64,000 bases of DNA from Exiguobacterium marinum DSM 16307 (GCF_000620845.1 NZ_KK211189.1:2566162-2630161); one strand, 5' to 3'. Positions 27,399-36,568 are shown, numbered from the stretch's first letter. Translations and numbers: made by a program. Notes: generated by a model not told the origin, from the sequence alone.

Positions 27399-27428
27399 GC
27401 CAATTCTGTCAAAGAATTGGCTTTTTTG
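27398..27428 (+). terminator. Terminator of the acetyltransferase gene
   Basis: AGCCAATTCT / AGAATTGGCT with a five-base loop, followed by a T run. Confidence 0.85.
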
Positions 27429-27566
27429 TGGCTTTTTTGTGTGGATTTGATGGAGGTAACTTGTCGGAGCCGAATAAATCTGTTCTAATTCGAAGAGATA
27501 GGTATGATAGAACTATGGGGGATTCATCACAACTCCCGTTAACCGTTTTGTAAAGGAGAATGACAT

Positions 27567-28256
27567 ATGTCAGAATCAATGTTTCGTATCCTCGTAACTG
27601 ATGACGAAGAACAAATGCGAGATTTACTTGTATCAAATTTAGAAAAAGAGGGGTATGAGACGGTCACCGCCTCAAACGGTCTTGAAGCTATTGAGCGCTT
27701 AAAAGAAGAGACATTCCATCTCGTCTTACTCGACGTCATGATGCCGGAACTCGATGGTTTGACGGCATGCATGCGCATCCGTGAGTTTTCGAACGTGCCC
27801 ATCATTCTGTTAACGGCACGATCGGAAGAACTCGACCGGATTCACGGACTAAAAATTGGGGCGGACGACTATATCACGAAGCCGTTTAGTCCACGCGAAT
27901 TACTCGCTCGTATTGAGGCAACTCTCCGTCGCACTCATAGTTTCTCTAAAGAACAAGAGGCAACGTTTGATATCGGGGTTCTCTCAATTGATATCGATGG
28001 CCGTGCCGTCAGTGTAAAAGGAAAAACCGTCAACCTGACACGTAAAGAGTTTGATTTGCTTTACCTGTTTATCACAAACGACGAGAAAGTATTTTCTCGT
28101 GAACAGCTACTCGATCAAATTTGGGGAACCGAATACCACGGGAACCTTCGTACAGTCGATACACACATTAAGACACTACGTCTGAAACTTGGTGAAGCGG
28201 GCGGTTACATTCAAACGGTATGGGGCATCGGATATAAATTCGAGGCAAACGAATGA
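27567..28256 (+). CDS. OmpR-family response regulator
   Basis: A 229-residue regulator. The receiver domain (about residues 7-118) has TDDEEQ acidic residues, the phosphoacceptor Asp in VLLDVMMPELDG, LTAR and KPFSPREL. The winged-helix domain (about 135-229) ends in VDTHIKTLRLKL and VWGIGYKFE. It resembles ResD, PhoP and YclJ types, but no ortholog can be named. AAAGGAG precedes the ATG. The histidine kinase gene overlaps it by 4 bp. Confidence 0.9.
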   Translation: MSESMFRILVTDDEEQMRDLLVSNLEKEGYETVTASNGLEAIERLKEETFHLVLLDVMMPELDGLTACMRIREFSNVPIILLTARSEELDRIHGLKIGADDYITKPFSPRELLARIEATLRRTHSFSKEQEATFDIGVLSIDIDGRAVSVKGKTVNLTRKEFDLLYLFITNDEKVFSREQLLDQIWGTEYHGNLRTVDTHIKTLRLKLGEAGGYIQTVWGIGYKFEANE

Positions 28257-29644
28257 AACGATACACGATTCGGAAGCGGATTTGGATTACCATCTGGACA
28301 GCCAGCCTCTTCTCAGCATTCGTGTTTCTAATTATGACGTTTTATTTGTACGATAAATTCTATATTCAAACGCAAGAAGAGCTGCTCATCAATCGTGGAG
28401 AGAAACTCGTCACCATCTACAAGGCCGACGGTTTTTCTGACGCGTTTGCAGACAGTATGACGTATACGAATGAGCTAACGGAAACGAAAGTGTTCCTCTC
28501 CTCGGTTCGAGAAGATACACTCGGTTCAGGAAAGACGTTTTTAAGGCAACAAGATCTCGAGCGGCTACAAGACGGGTATGCAATTTCCGTGACTCGGAAA
28601 CACCCGACCGAGGACGTTGACATTTTGATGACTGCATTCCCCCTCGTACGAGACGGTGAACTCGATAATGCGTTAATCCTTTACATGGAGCTCAGTAAAA
28701 TCAGCGAACCGTTTCAACCGATTCGGCTCATGATCACGTTTTTGCTCGTCCTCATGATTGTGAACTTGCTTATTTTTGGTAAACAGATCATCGACACCAT
28801 CATTCAGCCGCTCATCCAAATGAAACGTGCCTCTCAAGTATATGCGCAGGGCGATTTCTCACACCGCATCCCGATTGTCTATGATGACGAGATTGGTGAA
28901 CTGGCGGATACGCTCAATTCGATGGCGGAATCGCTCGGACTCGTCGAAGAACAACGAAAAGAGTTTTTAGCGAACGTCAGTCACGAACTCCGCACACCGT
29001 TATCATACATTCGCGGTTATACCGAGATGCTTCAAGACGACACATTGGATGAACAAACGAGGGCACAATATTATGACATCATCGAGAACGAGACGAACCG
29101 GCTTCAACGACTTGTTACTGATTTACTCGACCTCGCACAGTTAGAGCGAGATTCGTATCCGATGACAAAAGAGCCAGTCGTCTATTCACAAGTACTCGAA
29201 GACGTCCTCTATCGACTCGAACCCATTGCCCGGGCGAAAGGTGTGACAATTGAATCGAACTTAGATTTCGACTTAATTATCCTTGGCGATCACGACCGAC
29301 TCGAACAGGTCATCGGTAATCTACTTGACAACGCACTCCGCTACACGGAATCGGGCAAAACAATTCATGTGAAATCGTTCGCTGAAACAAACTATGCGAT
29401 TACTGAAATCCGCGACGAAGGTCGGGGCATTCCGAAAGAAGATGTAGATAAATTGACGGAACGCTTCTACCGCGTCAATAAATCAAGAACACGAAAAGAT
29501 GGTGGGACCGGTCTCGGTCTGGCCATTGCTAAACATATCATCGAGCGGCACGAGGGGTCGCTCCACTTCAGTTCAGAAGTCGGAAAAGGAACCACTGTCA
29601 CGGTCGGTTTACCTCTCCTCCCGGAAGACACGTTCGATATGTAA
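28253..29644 (+). CDS. Sensor histidine kinase partner of the upstream regulator
   Basis: A 463-residue kinase: one transmembrane helix near residues 12-35, an extracytoplasmic domain of about 125 residues, a second helix near 158-180, and a HAMP linker. Then come the dimerisation/phosphoacceptor helix EFLANVSHELRTPLSYI and the ATP-binding domain (NLLDNALRYTE, DEGRGIPKED, GGTGLGLAIAKHI). All boxes are intact. The signal is unknown. Its ATG overlaps the response regulator stop. Confidence 0.9.
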   Translation: MKRYTIRKRIWITIWTASLFSAFVFLIMTFYLYDKFYIQTQEELLINRGEKLVTIYKADGFSDAFADSMTYTNELTETKVFLSSVREDTLGSGKTFLRQQDLERLQDGYAISVTRKHPTEDVDILMTAFPLVRDGELDNALILYMELSKISEPFQPIRLMITFLLVLMIVNLLIFGKQIIDTIIQPLIQMKRASQVYAQGDFSHRIPIVYDDEIGELADTLNSMAESLGLVEEQRKEFLANVSHELRTPLSYIRGYTEMLQDDTLDEQTRAQYYDIIENETNRLQRLVTDLLDLAQLERDSYPMTKEPVVYSQVLEDVLYRLEPIARAKGVTIESNLDFDLIILGDHDRLEQVIGNLLDNALRYTESGKTIHVKSFAETNYAITEIRDEGRGIPKEDVDKLTERFYRVNKSRTRKDGGTGLGLAIAKHIIERHEGSLHFSSEVGKGTTVTVGLPLLPEDTFDM

Positions 29645-29729
29645 AAGGCAGCCCGCATGAACCGCCCCCATAAAAGTTAGACATGAAAATCTAACTTTTA
29701 TGGGCAGTTCAGCATAGGGCTGCCTTTTT
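29644..29729. terminator. Terminator of the two-component operon, interrupted in the loop
   Basis: Outer arms AAAGGCAGCCC (29644-29654) and GGGCTGCCTTT (29717-29727) plus a T run form the terminator. The loop, originally about GCATA, now holds a 54-bp inverted-repeat element. Convergent gene 29728-30018 uses the other direction. Confidence 0.8.
29658..29711. mobile_element. 54-bp minimal inverted-repeat element (IS3-like ends) with GCA target duplication
   Basis: Two near-identical ends face each other with 8 bp between them: left 29658-29681, TGAACCGCCCCCATAAAAGT..., and right 29690-29711, which read on the minus strand is TGAACTGCCCATAAAAGT.... Each ends in TAGA on the inner side. GCA stands immediately before (29655-29657) and after (29712-29714). 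Ends of the form TGAAC...AAAAGTTAGA and a 3-bp duplication recall IS3-family elements of the IS150 group; no transposase is present. Confidence 0.7.
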
Positions 29730-30018
29730 AAATGTCTTTGCCTTTATATTGATTAATCGATTCTTGTTGCAGTCGCTCTCGTTCGGCGTGCGTCTGTGGG
29801 AATCCGTTCGCTTGCCACTCGGCACGATGACTAGAATCTAGTTGCGTGAGGCCCTCTTCTGCCTCATCCTGACTCGCGTCCACACTCTCCCGTTCATCCA
29901 TCTTTTGCCATGTGTCTTCTGCCTCACGTTGAGAAAGTAGTGCCGCCACTTTCGGTGCTACGAGCGCAGCTCCAGCGACACCTAATACAATCCCGGTCAA
30001 TACTTTCCGGTCCATCAT
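29728..30018 (-). CDS. Small membrane-anchored protein of unknown function
   Basis: A 96-residue protein: one hydrophobic N-terminal helix (LTGIVLGVAGAALVAPKVAA, about residues 6-25), then a long, highly charged Glu/Gln-rich tail likely to lie in the cytosol or form a coiled coil. I do not recognise a family; the layout resembles YtxH-like stress proteins only in outline. AAGGAGGGG fixes the start at the first of two ATGs (30018). Divergent from the next small hydrophilic gene. Confidence 0.6.
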   Translation of the reverse strand: MMDRKVLTGIVLGVAGAALVAPKVAALLSQREAEDTWQKMDERESVDASQDEAEEGLTQLDSSHRAEWQANGFPQTHAERERLQQESINQYKGKDI

Positions 30019-30133
30019 AACCCCTCCTTCACTATGCACTCTTCATTCCACCATTTCACAATCTCAAAACCCATGACGAAAACGTTTACAGCTTTACATG
30101 TAGTGGAATGTTTAGGTGGAAGGAGGCGATTGG

Positions 30134-30340
30134 ATGGAAAAGAAACGACCAACCTCGAAGCGTCCGTTCGATAACCCAGATGCTGTCGACACGGACAAAG
30201 AGAGCATTTTTGACGAGGACGGCATGCAGACTGTCGATCCGATTCCCGTTGAGGAGTTAAATGAACGGGTAAAAGACGAGAAGAACAAACGTCACTCAAA
30301 AGATGACTCGGTGAGCGAAAAGAAATATACGGACAAATAA
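30134..30340 (+). CDS. Small hydrophilic protein of unknown function
   Basis: A 68-residue protein without hydrophobic segments, rich in Lys, Asp, Glu and Ser (MEKKRPTSKRPFDNPDAVD...); it is probably disordered. AAGGAGG precedes the ATG at 30134. It has its own strong terminator. A near match to a cre site (CGAAAACGTTTACA, one mismatch) lies about 55 bp upstream. No family recognised. Confidence 0.6.
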   Translation: MEKKRPTSKRPFDNPDAVDTDKESIFDEDGMQTVDPIPVEELNERVKDEKNKRHSKDDSVSEKKYTDK

Positions 30341-30372
30341 ACAAGCTGCGGACGTTTGTCCGCAGCTTGTTT
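30339..30372. terminator. Bidirectional terminator
   Basis: A 15-bp perfect stem AAACAAGCTGCGGAC / GTCCGCAGCTTGTTT with loop GTTT between two convergent genes. Confidence 0.9.
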
Positions 30373-30778
30373 ATGTTAAGTCCTTCGGTGAGAATCCGTA
30401 AGGCAACATCTCTTCTTTTGTCATCACTTTTGTGTCACCATTTAAGTTCGCTAGAATTAACGTGAACTCTTCTCCTGCGAATTCGGCGATGACTTGGCGG
30501 CATGCCCCACACGGTGAAATCGGCCCTTCTGTATCGCCGACGACAACCACTGTCTCGATCGATTCGCTACCTTCTGAGACAGCTTTGAAAATCGCTGTTC
30601 GCTCGGCACACATCGATAGACCGTATGAAGCATTCTCCACGTTACATCCTGTAATCTCATTACCGGATGCGTCGATGACGACAGCCCCGACGTTAAATTT
30701 TGAATAAGGTGTATAAGCGCGCTTGCGCGCCTCAATAGCTTTATGCACGAGTTCTTGTACGCGTTCTTGTGAAATCAT
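30371..30778 (-). CDS. cdd: Cytidine deaminase
   Basis: A 135-residue enzyme of the small tetrameric class that deaminates cytidine and deoxycytidine in pyrimidine salvage. The zinc site is complete: CAERTAIFKA (Cys and catalytic Glu) and PCGACRQV (two Cys). YTPYSKFNVGA is the usual N-terminal substrate loop. The ATG at 30778 after GTGGAGGA gives the normal length; an in-frame ATG 14 codons earlier has no ribosome-binding site. Upstream GTGAAAACGCTTACT is one base from a cre site. Confidence 0.93.
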   Translation of the reverse strand: MISQERVQELVHKAIEARKRAYTPYSKFNVGAVVIDASGNEITGCNVENASYGLSMCAERTAIFKAVSEGSESIETVVVVGDTEGPISPCGACRQVIAEFAGEEFTLILANLNGDTKVMTKEEMLPYGFSPKDLT

Positions 30779-30870
30779 TGGATGTTCCTCCACTTCTATA
30801 TTTGATAAGAAGTCTGACATCTGAACTATAACGTGAAAACGCTTACTTCACAAGTATTTTCACCGACTCG

Positions 30871-32247
30871 TCAATATTTTTTCTTTTTCTTCTTCTCGAA
30901 TACAACAACGGATTCGACATGTGATGTCTGAGGGAACATGTCGTACGGTTGTACGTAATTCACCTTGTATCCGGCCTTCATCAACTGATCGGTATCACGT
31001 GCGAGCGTCTGCGGGTTGCATGACACGTAAACAATTCGTTTCGCCTTGGATGAAATGATTGAATTGATTAATTGATGATCCATACCTGTCCGTGGCGGAT
31101 CGACTACGACGACATCTGGGAGCCATCCATCTTTAACCCAACGAGGGATCCAATGCTCGGCACGCCCTTCGACGTACGTGACGTGGCTGTAGCCATTCTC
31201 ACGCATATGGTCGTTCGCATCTTCGACTGCTTCCGGTACAACTTCCATTCCTCGAATTTCCTTCGCGTGTGGCGCTAACCAGAGACCGATCGAACCGACA
31301 CCCGCATACGCATCAATGACACGTTCTTCACCCGTCAATGCTGCAGCTTCAACGACTTCACGATACATTTTTTCCGTCTGTGCCGGATTCAACTGGAAGA
31401 ATGCGCGTGGTGACAAGTGATAATGGACGTCATCAAGCTGCTCATCCATCTTTTCTTGACCCGCGATGTGAACCGTCCGATAACCAAAAATAACACTAGA
31501 TCGGTTTGAATTGATATTGATATGGAACGAGACAACATTTGGCAATGCCATGATGCGGTCACTCAATTCATCTAAATCCGGGACATCTTCATGCCCAACG
31601 ACGAGAACAACTTGTACGTCATTCGTGTTGTATCCGGAACGAACGACGACGGTTCTGGCATACCCCGTGTCGCGGCGTGCGTCATAGACGGGGATGTCGA
31701 GTTCGTTTAAAATACGGACAATCGCATTATTGATGTTCGTTGTGTCACGTTGTTGGACCATACAGTGCTCAATCGACACGAGATGGTTTGTGTTCGGCTT
31801 GTAGAGTCCTGAGACAATCTCGCCATGGCGTGTGCCGAGTGGGAATTGTGATTTATTTCGATAGTACCACGGGTCTTCCATACCAATTGTCGGACGAATA
31901 TCCGATTTTTCCACGTTTAGCTTCGTCTTTTGACGGAAGGCATTTCGAACGATTTCTTCTTTATACTCCATCTGCAGACGAGAACTCATGTGTTGGATTT
32001 GGCAGCCTCCACACTCGTCGTAAATCGGACAAGGTGCTTTAACACGGTCTTTCGAGTCGTTGTCGCGTTTGACGACACGCGCTTCTGCATAATTTTTTTC
32101 TACACGTGTGATTTCGACTTTTGCTCGTTCTCCCGGTAATAAGTTTGGTATGAAAATGACCATGCGATTGATTGTCGCGATGCCCTCTCCATTAATGCCA
32201 AGTCGGTCGACTGTGACATCTTTAAAATCTCCAGTAATTAATTTCAA
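30871..32247 (-). CDS. rlmCD: 23S rRNA (uracil-C5)-methyltransferase RlmCD
   Basis: A 458-residue enzyme: an N-terminal TRAM domain (residues about 1-60), an iron-sulfur site with CPIYDECGGCQIQH plus a later Cys (EHCMVQQ), and a SAM-dependent methyltransferase domain with DAYAGVGSIG, VVVDPPRTGM and the catalytic loop YVSCNPQTLARD. In Gram-positives one enzyme methylates both U747 and U1939. The C-terminus is a run of lysines. Its start overlaps the preceding small gene by 4 bp. Confidence 0.88.
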   Translation of the reverse strand: MKLITGDFKDVTVDRLGINGEGIATINRMVIFIPNLLPGERAKVEITRVEKNYAEARVVKRDNDSKDRVKAPCPIYDECGGCQIQHMSSRLQMEYKEEIVRNAFRQKTKLNVEKSDIRPTIGMEDPWYYRNKSQFPLGTRHGEIVSGLYKPNTNHLVSIEHCMVQQRDTTNINNAIVRILNELDIPVYDARRDTGYARTVVVRSGYNTNDVQVVLVVGHEDVPDLDELSDRIMALPNVVSFHININSNRSSVIFGYRTVHIAGQEKMDEQLDDVHYHLSPRAFFQLNPAQTEKMYREVVEAAALTGEERVIDAYAGVGSIGLWLAPHAKEIRGMEVVPEAVEDANDHMRENGYSHVTYVEGRAEHWIPRWVKDGWLPDVVVVDPPRTGMDHQLINSIISSKAKRIVYVSCNPQTLARDTDQLMKAGYKVNYVQPYDMFPQTSHVESVVVFEKKKKKKY

Positions 32248-32453
32248 TCTGATTCATCCTTTCGAGACGATTGTTCTAGGTCTTTGGCGTAACGCACCAC
32301 TTTAGCGCGCAACGAATCAATGTCGGCTAACAGGCGATGTAAATCTTCAGGTGTCGTATGCTCGTCTAGCGTGTTGACCGATAGACATAGCAGTTCCGTT
32401 CTCGATTTTAGGACGTTCATCTTTCCGGCAGTATCTGTACGTGATTTACCCAT
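32244..32453 (-). CDS. SE1561-family small protein (YfjT-like)
   Basis: A 69-residue, helix-rich protein (LDEHTTPEDLHRLLADIDSLRAKV). Length, composition and position beside yfkAB suggest the SE1561/YfjT family of Bacilli, which has no known function. AAAGGAGCGA precedes the ATG. The stop overlaps the rlmCD start, so the two are translationally coupled. Confidence 0.6.
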   Translation of the reverse strand: MGKSRTDTAGKMNVLKSRTELLCLSVNTLDEHTTPEDLHRLLADIDSLRAKVVRYAKDLEQSSRKDESD

Positions 32454-32538
32454 CTTGTAATCGCTCCTTTGGTTCGTGACAAAGAGTTGCTATTATAGCA
32501 TACTATTTCGTGTAACTTGATGAAAAGGTGGAATCCAC

Positions 32539-33645
32539 ATGCAAAACATCTCCCCAACTTTCGACCCTTGGGAAGCCTATCTCGATCAAGTCGAACATGG
32601 TCGACTCGTCTTATCCAACGTCGAAGTAACAACAACAAAATTGTGTAATATGCGCTGCGAACATTGTGCGGTCGGTTATATGCTTGACCAGAAGGAAGAA
32701 CCTGAAGTCCCACTCGAATTGTTAATTCAACGATTGGATGAAATCGAACATTTACGCGCCTTCTCCATCACAGGTGGTGAACCGATGTTATCGATGAAAT
32801 CGGTCCGTAACTATGTCGTTCCGCTGTTACGCTATGCGAAAGAACGTGGCGCCCGCACTCAGATCAACTCGAACTTGACGCTACCGTTATCTCGCTATCA
32901 TCTTATTACCCCTTACTTGGACGTTTTGCACATTTCGCATAACTGGGGCACCGATGCCGATTTCCTCGAAGGTGGATTTGCGATGATGGATCGTAAACCG
33001 AGTGAAGAGGCAAGGTTAAAAATGCTCCAAACGATGAAAGATAATGCCCGTGCCCTCACAGCTGAAGGAATCATCGTGTCAGCGGAGACGATGATCAACA
33101 AACGGACGATTCCGCACCTGAAAGAGATCCATGAAGAAATCGTATCGCTTGGTTGTCAGCGACATGAGGTGCACCCAATGTACCCCGCAGACTTCGCTAG
33201 CGCCCTAGAATCAGCATCGCTCGCTGATACGCGACAAGCCATCCATGACTTACTCGACGTCCGTGACGAAAACGTCTGGATGCTCTTTGGGACATTGCCC
33301 TTCTATGCATGTTCCGATTTACCAGAAGATCGTGCTCTCTTAAAACGACTTCATGAAACAAAAAACGTGACCGTCCGAAATGACCCGGATGGTCGTTCAC
33401 GCCTTAACACGAATATCTTTGACGGACAAATCATCGTGACCGATTTTGGTGACGAGCTCGGTACTCTTGGTACCGTCTATGATACGTCATTCCAAGATGC
33501 GTATGATACGTGGACGAACAGCCAACTGAACGCCACGCTGTCTTGTCATTGCCCAGCCGTCAAATGTCTTGGACCAAATGCTCTGGTCAAGCAAGCCTAT
33601 TACCCGACCGTGGATTTTAAATCTCGCAAAGCTACATCGTTTTAA
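32539..33645 (+). CDS. yfkAB: Radical SAM protein YfkAB
   Basis: A 368-residue radical SAM enzyme with the cluster motif CNMRCEHC at about residues 34-41 (CxxxCxxC), the GGEP motif FSITGGEPML, and a C-terminal cysteine group CHCPAVKCLG that could hold a second cluster. B. subtilis annotates it as the yfkA/yfkB pair; here it is one frame. The substrate is unknown. AAAGGTGG precedes the ATG. Confidence 0.85.
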   Translation: MQNISPTFDPWEAYLDQVEHGRLVLSNVEVTTTKLCNMRCEHCAVGYMLDQKEEPEVPLELLIQRLDEIEHLRAFSITGGEPMLSMKSVRNYVVPLLRYAKERGARTQINSNLTLPLSRYHLITPYLDVLHISHNWGTDADFLEGGFAMMDRKPSEEARLKMLQTMKDNARALTAEGIIVSAETMINKRTIPHLKEIHEEIVSLGCQRHEVHPMYPADFASALESASLADTRQAIHDLLDVRDENVWMLFGTLPFYACSDLPEDRALLKRLHETKNVTVRNDPDGRSRLNTNIFDGQIIVTDFGDELGTLGTVYDTSFQDAYDTWTNSQLNATLSCHCPAVKCLGPNALVKQAYYPTVDFKSRKATSF

Positions 33646-33698
33646 TTATTTCGATTCGGGAAATGTTCTGTATATTAACTGAATCGAGGTGTGTGTAG

Positions 33699-33893
33699 AT
33701 GACTGCGATTTACGTGTTCATTATTACGGTTATGGCCATCGTGATTTTCGGTGGAACACTCAGTATTTTATTGACAGCCGCATTCGTTTCAGACAAAGTA
33801 GAGCATGATGAAATGTTTAGTCAAGGCAGTTGGGATGATGAGTTACTACACTTAAATCACTCTCCACAACCGATTGACGACACGAAAAGCTGA
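33699..33893 (+). CDS. Small single-pass membrane protein
   Basis: A 64-residue protein with one N-terminal helix (about residues 4-29, IYVFIITVMAIVIFGGTLSI) and an acidic cytosolic tail. GAGGTG precedes the ATG and a terminator follows. No family recognised. Confidence 0.6.
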   Translation: MTAIYVFIITVMAIVIFGGTLSILLTAAFVSDKVEHDEMFSQGSWDDELLHLNHSPQPIDDTKS

Positions 33894-33912
33894 GAACATT
33901 CTCGGCTTTTTC
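33885..33912 (+). terminator. Terminator after the small membrane gene
   Basis: AAAAGCTGAGAA / TTCTCGGCTTTT with a run of T. Confidence 0.75.
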
Positions 33913-33936
33913 ACTTTGACTTCATGAGGTGAATCC

Positions 33937-35079
33937 ATGCTCCGTTTTCGTTTTATGATCTTACTATTGATCGTCTTTATTTCCGGTTTGATTCAAGGCG
34001 CACTCATCCCACTCTTATCCACTTTAATCGAGCGTGACGGGGCACCAGCCTGGGTGAACGGGTTAAATGCGACGATGCTCTATGTTGGGGTAATTGTCTC
34101 TGCACCTCTCTTAGAGAGATTCGTTCGAAAATACGGCTTTCGGCCGACCATCGTCCTCGGGATTGTTTTGACGGCATTCGCAACCTTCGCATTGCCGATA
34201 TGGCCGTCCCTACTCGTCTGGGCGATGATGCGCTTCTTCATCGGATTTGGGGACTCCGCATTACACTACGGATCGCAAGTATGGGTCACGTCCTCTAGTG
34301 AAAAACGTAGTCTCGGTCGAGCGATGGCCTATTATGGGATGTCGTTCAGTCTCGGGTTCGCCGTCGGTCCGTTGATTGCACCACTCGTCGATTTATGGTT
34401 TTGGTTACCATTTTTGATTATTGTCTTTTTCTGTCTCGCTTCGTTGATGCTCGTCTTTAAAGTCGAGAATGAATTCCCTGAGGTCGAGAAAGTGAAGACC
34501 AATTCGAAGGGGCGAATTCGACTAATTCTAGTCGGTGCAGGGTATACACTCCTTCCCGCCTTTACATACGGTTTCCTCGAAGCGAGTTTAAACGCCAACT
34601 TCCCAATCTTCACATCACGAAACGGGATGAGTTTGACGGAGACAAGTACACTCATCACGACGTTCATCGTCATGTCGATTGTCGTTCAGCTTCCGCTCGG
34701 ACGCCTCGCTGACTTGTATGGAAAGAAACGCATCTTACAAATTGTGCTGACATTTGGAACACTCGTGTTCGCCTTGGCGAATCTCGTCGTCGATCATTAT
34801 ATCGGTCTACTCCTCCTATTCGCCCTAGCCGGCGCAGGTTTAGGGTCGACGTACTCACTCGGTTTAGCGCACATGACAGAAGTACTCCCTCGCTCCTTGT
34901 TGCCGACCGGAAACATGCTGTACAGTATTTCATTCAGCATCGGTTCGATCTCAGGTCCGATGATTGGTGCGTTCTGGTTGTCCCTTCCAAAAGAAGTTTA
35001 TTTCTTGATGTATGCAGTCATTTTAGGGGTTCTATCGTTCCGACTGTTTACGTCAAAATCAAAACCAATCCAAATTTAA
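33937..35079 (+). CDS. yfkF: MFS transporter (YfkF-like)
   Basis: A 380-residue transporter with about 12 transmembrane helices. The family loop motif appears as GRLADLYGKKRIL (about residues 250-262), and there is a matching weaker copy near ERFVRKYGFRPT. It is likely a drug or metabolite exporter; the substrate is unknown. The position after yfkAB matches yfkF of B. subtilis. GAGGTG precedes the ATG. Confidence 0.78.
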   Translation: MLRFRFMILLLIVFISGLIQGALIPLLSTLIERDGAPAWVNGLNATMLYVGVIVSAPLLERFVRKYGFRPTIVLGIVLTAFATFALPIWPSLLVWAMMRFFIGFGDSALHYGSQVWVTSSSEKRSLGRAMAYYGMSFSLGFAVGPLIAPLVDLWFWLPFLIIVFFCLASLMLVFKVENEFPEVEKVKTNSKGRIRLILVGAGYTLLPAFTYGFLEASLNANFPIFTSRNGMSLTETSTLITTFIVMSIVVQLPLGRLADLYGKKRILQIVLTFGTLVFALANLVVDHYIGLLLLFALAGAGLGSTYSLGLAHMTEVLPRSLLPTGNMLYSISFSIGSISGPMIGAFWLSLPKEVYFLMYAVILGVLSFRLFTSKSKPIQI

Positions 35080-35113
35080 AAAGGCAGGTGATTCCCATGA
35101 ACCACCTGCCTTT
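35080..35113. terminator. Bidirectional terminator after the MFS gene
   Basis: AAAGGCAGGTG / CACCTGCCTTT around a 12-base loop between convergent genes. Confidence 0.85.
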
Positions 35114-35115
35114 CA

Positions 35116-35415
35116 TTATTCTACAATCCGATCTTTCTCATCGTTTAGTTGTAAAGCCCGGATGAACACCTCATCTAGCGCGAACGGTTCCGTATCTAGC
35201 GAAGCGAGGACATCTGGTTTCAGCGTCACCTCTACGACACGGTCATCAAACTGCCATCTCGTTTGAATGTCGTCTCCTTGTCTCGTCGCGCGGGTCGCCA
35301 CCGGACCGTGACGTTCCTTCAAAGTTTGACTCACGCACTTCATCACGTACTTGACGTACTCATCTCTCGGTTGACGCGAGATGAGTATGTTTCGAACGAT
35401 TCGATTCCTAGTCAT
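35116..35415 (-). CDS. Small soluble protein of unknown function
   Basis: A 99-residue protein, basic at the N-terminus (TRNRIVRNILISRQPRDEY) and acidic at the end, with no membrane segment. GGGAGGAGGAAAAAC fixes the start at ATG 35415. No family recognised. It has its own terminator and about 140 bp of sequence with no recognised gene or site upstream (35416-35555). Confidence 0.55.
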   Translation of the reverse strand: MTRNRIVRNILISRQPRDEYVKYVMKCVSQTLKERHGPVATRATRQGDDIQTRWQFDDRVVEVTLKPDVLASLDTEPFALDEVFIRALQLNDEKDRIVE

Positions 35416-35555
35416 TGTTTTTCCTCCTCCCTTTGAATGATTGCGCACGCAAGTCTTTACAAACGAAGACCGATTTCAGAACCAAAAAATCAGAATTTTT
35501 AATATATTTTGTCATGATATTTTATTTCCGTCAACTCTGTCTCATCTTCAATTGC

Positions 35556-36491
35556 TTAATGCATGTTTCTCATCCGCCTCCCTTGAAAGTAAGTGGATAA
35601 ATAAATACCCGCGATGACAAACAAAAGTCCAACAACCGCATTCCAAGGAATCGATTCTCCAAGCAAAATCCCAGACAAAATCACGCCAAATAAGGGAACT
35701 AAGAAGATATATAGTGAAATCCGACTGACCGGATTATATTTCATCAATGTGTTCCAAAGCGTAAATCCAATTGCGGACAACATTGCCAAATAAAAGAGAA
35801 ATGCAATCGTCTGTCCTGTATACGGCATCGAAATACCATTCGGCTCGAACACGTAACCGATGACGAGTAAACCGATCGAACCGATGACCATCGCCCACGC
35901 TGTCATCGGGGCAACATCATATTCTTTTGAATAATCTTTCGCAATCAAATTCCCAAATGCGCCAGACACCATTGCCAAGATGAGTAGTATCTCGCCAATC
36001 CCGAACCCAACCTCTGTACCAGGCGCGGGCCAGTTTGCGATGACAATCCCTGAGAATCCAAACGTCAAGGCAAGACCTTTCAAACGATTCAGTTTATCGT
36101 CTTCATACCGTATATGAGCGAGAGCCATTTGAAAGAACGATGTTGATCCAGCGATAATCGACCCTTGAACTCCGGTCGAGATCGAAAGCCCGATGTAAAA
36201 GAATAAATACTGTAAAAACGTCAAAAAAGATCCGAGGTGCGCATACGCTTTAAACTTTTGACGTGTTAATCGAATCGATTGCTTTAGGACGGTTTGACTA
36301 ATAAGAAGTAGAAGCAGCCCCGCTAATAAAAAGCGCTCTCCTGCGAACAGTAGCTGTTGCCCATACTCATTCGATTGAATATCTAGCTTTTCATAACTTA
36401 ATTTGATGAACGGGAAAGCACTCCCCCACAACAACGTATTAAATATCGCAAATAACGCCACTGTCCATGGACGTTGAAATATATTTTGCAT
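35556..36491 (-). CDS. DMT-superfamily (EamA) transporter
   Basis: A 311-residue membrane protein with ten predicted helices in two EamA repeats: LLWGSAFPFIKLSYE opens repeat one and a second GNLIAKDY region opens repeat two; PLFGVILSGILLGE is the typical EamA end motif. It exports metabolites or amino acids. AAGGAG lies before the ATG at 36491. The divergent promoter region holds a Fur-like box that could also affect this gene. Confidence 0.8.
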   Translation of the reverse strand: MQNIFQRPWTVALFAIFNTLLWGSAFPFIKLSYEKLDIQSNEYGQQLLFAGERFLLAGLLLLLISQTVLKQSIRLTRQKFKAYAHLGSFLTFLQYLFFYIGLSISTGVQGSIIAGSTSFFQMALAHIRYEDDKLNRLKGLALTFGFSGIVIANWPAPGTEVGFGIGEILLILAMVSGAFGNLIAKDYSKEYDVAPMTAWAMVIGSIGLLVIGYVFEPNGISMPYTGQTIAFLFYLAMLSAIGFTLWNTLMKYNPVSRISLYIFLVPLFGVILSGILLGESIPWNAVVGLLFVIAGIYLSTYFQGRRMRNMH

Positions 36492-36553
36492 GACACAAAA
36501 ACTCCTTAATCTTTTTATTTGTTGGCAGATGATAAGCATGATAAAATAAATCT

Positions 36554-36568
36554 AGATAATAATTATTA
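36554..36568. promoter_or_regulatory. Fur/PerR-like box 1 upstream of the metal ATPase
   Basis: AGATAATAATTATTA matches the Fur 7-1-7 consensus TGATAATNATTATCA at 12 of 14 positions and the PerR consensus at 11 of 14. Confidence 0.5.

Noticed and set aside
30081-30094. CGAAAACGTTTACA as a cre site upstream of the 68-residue protein
   Set aside because: One mismatch at a key position and no metabolic gene downstream; kept only as a remark in the gene entry.
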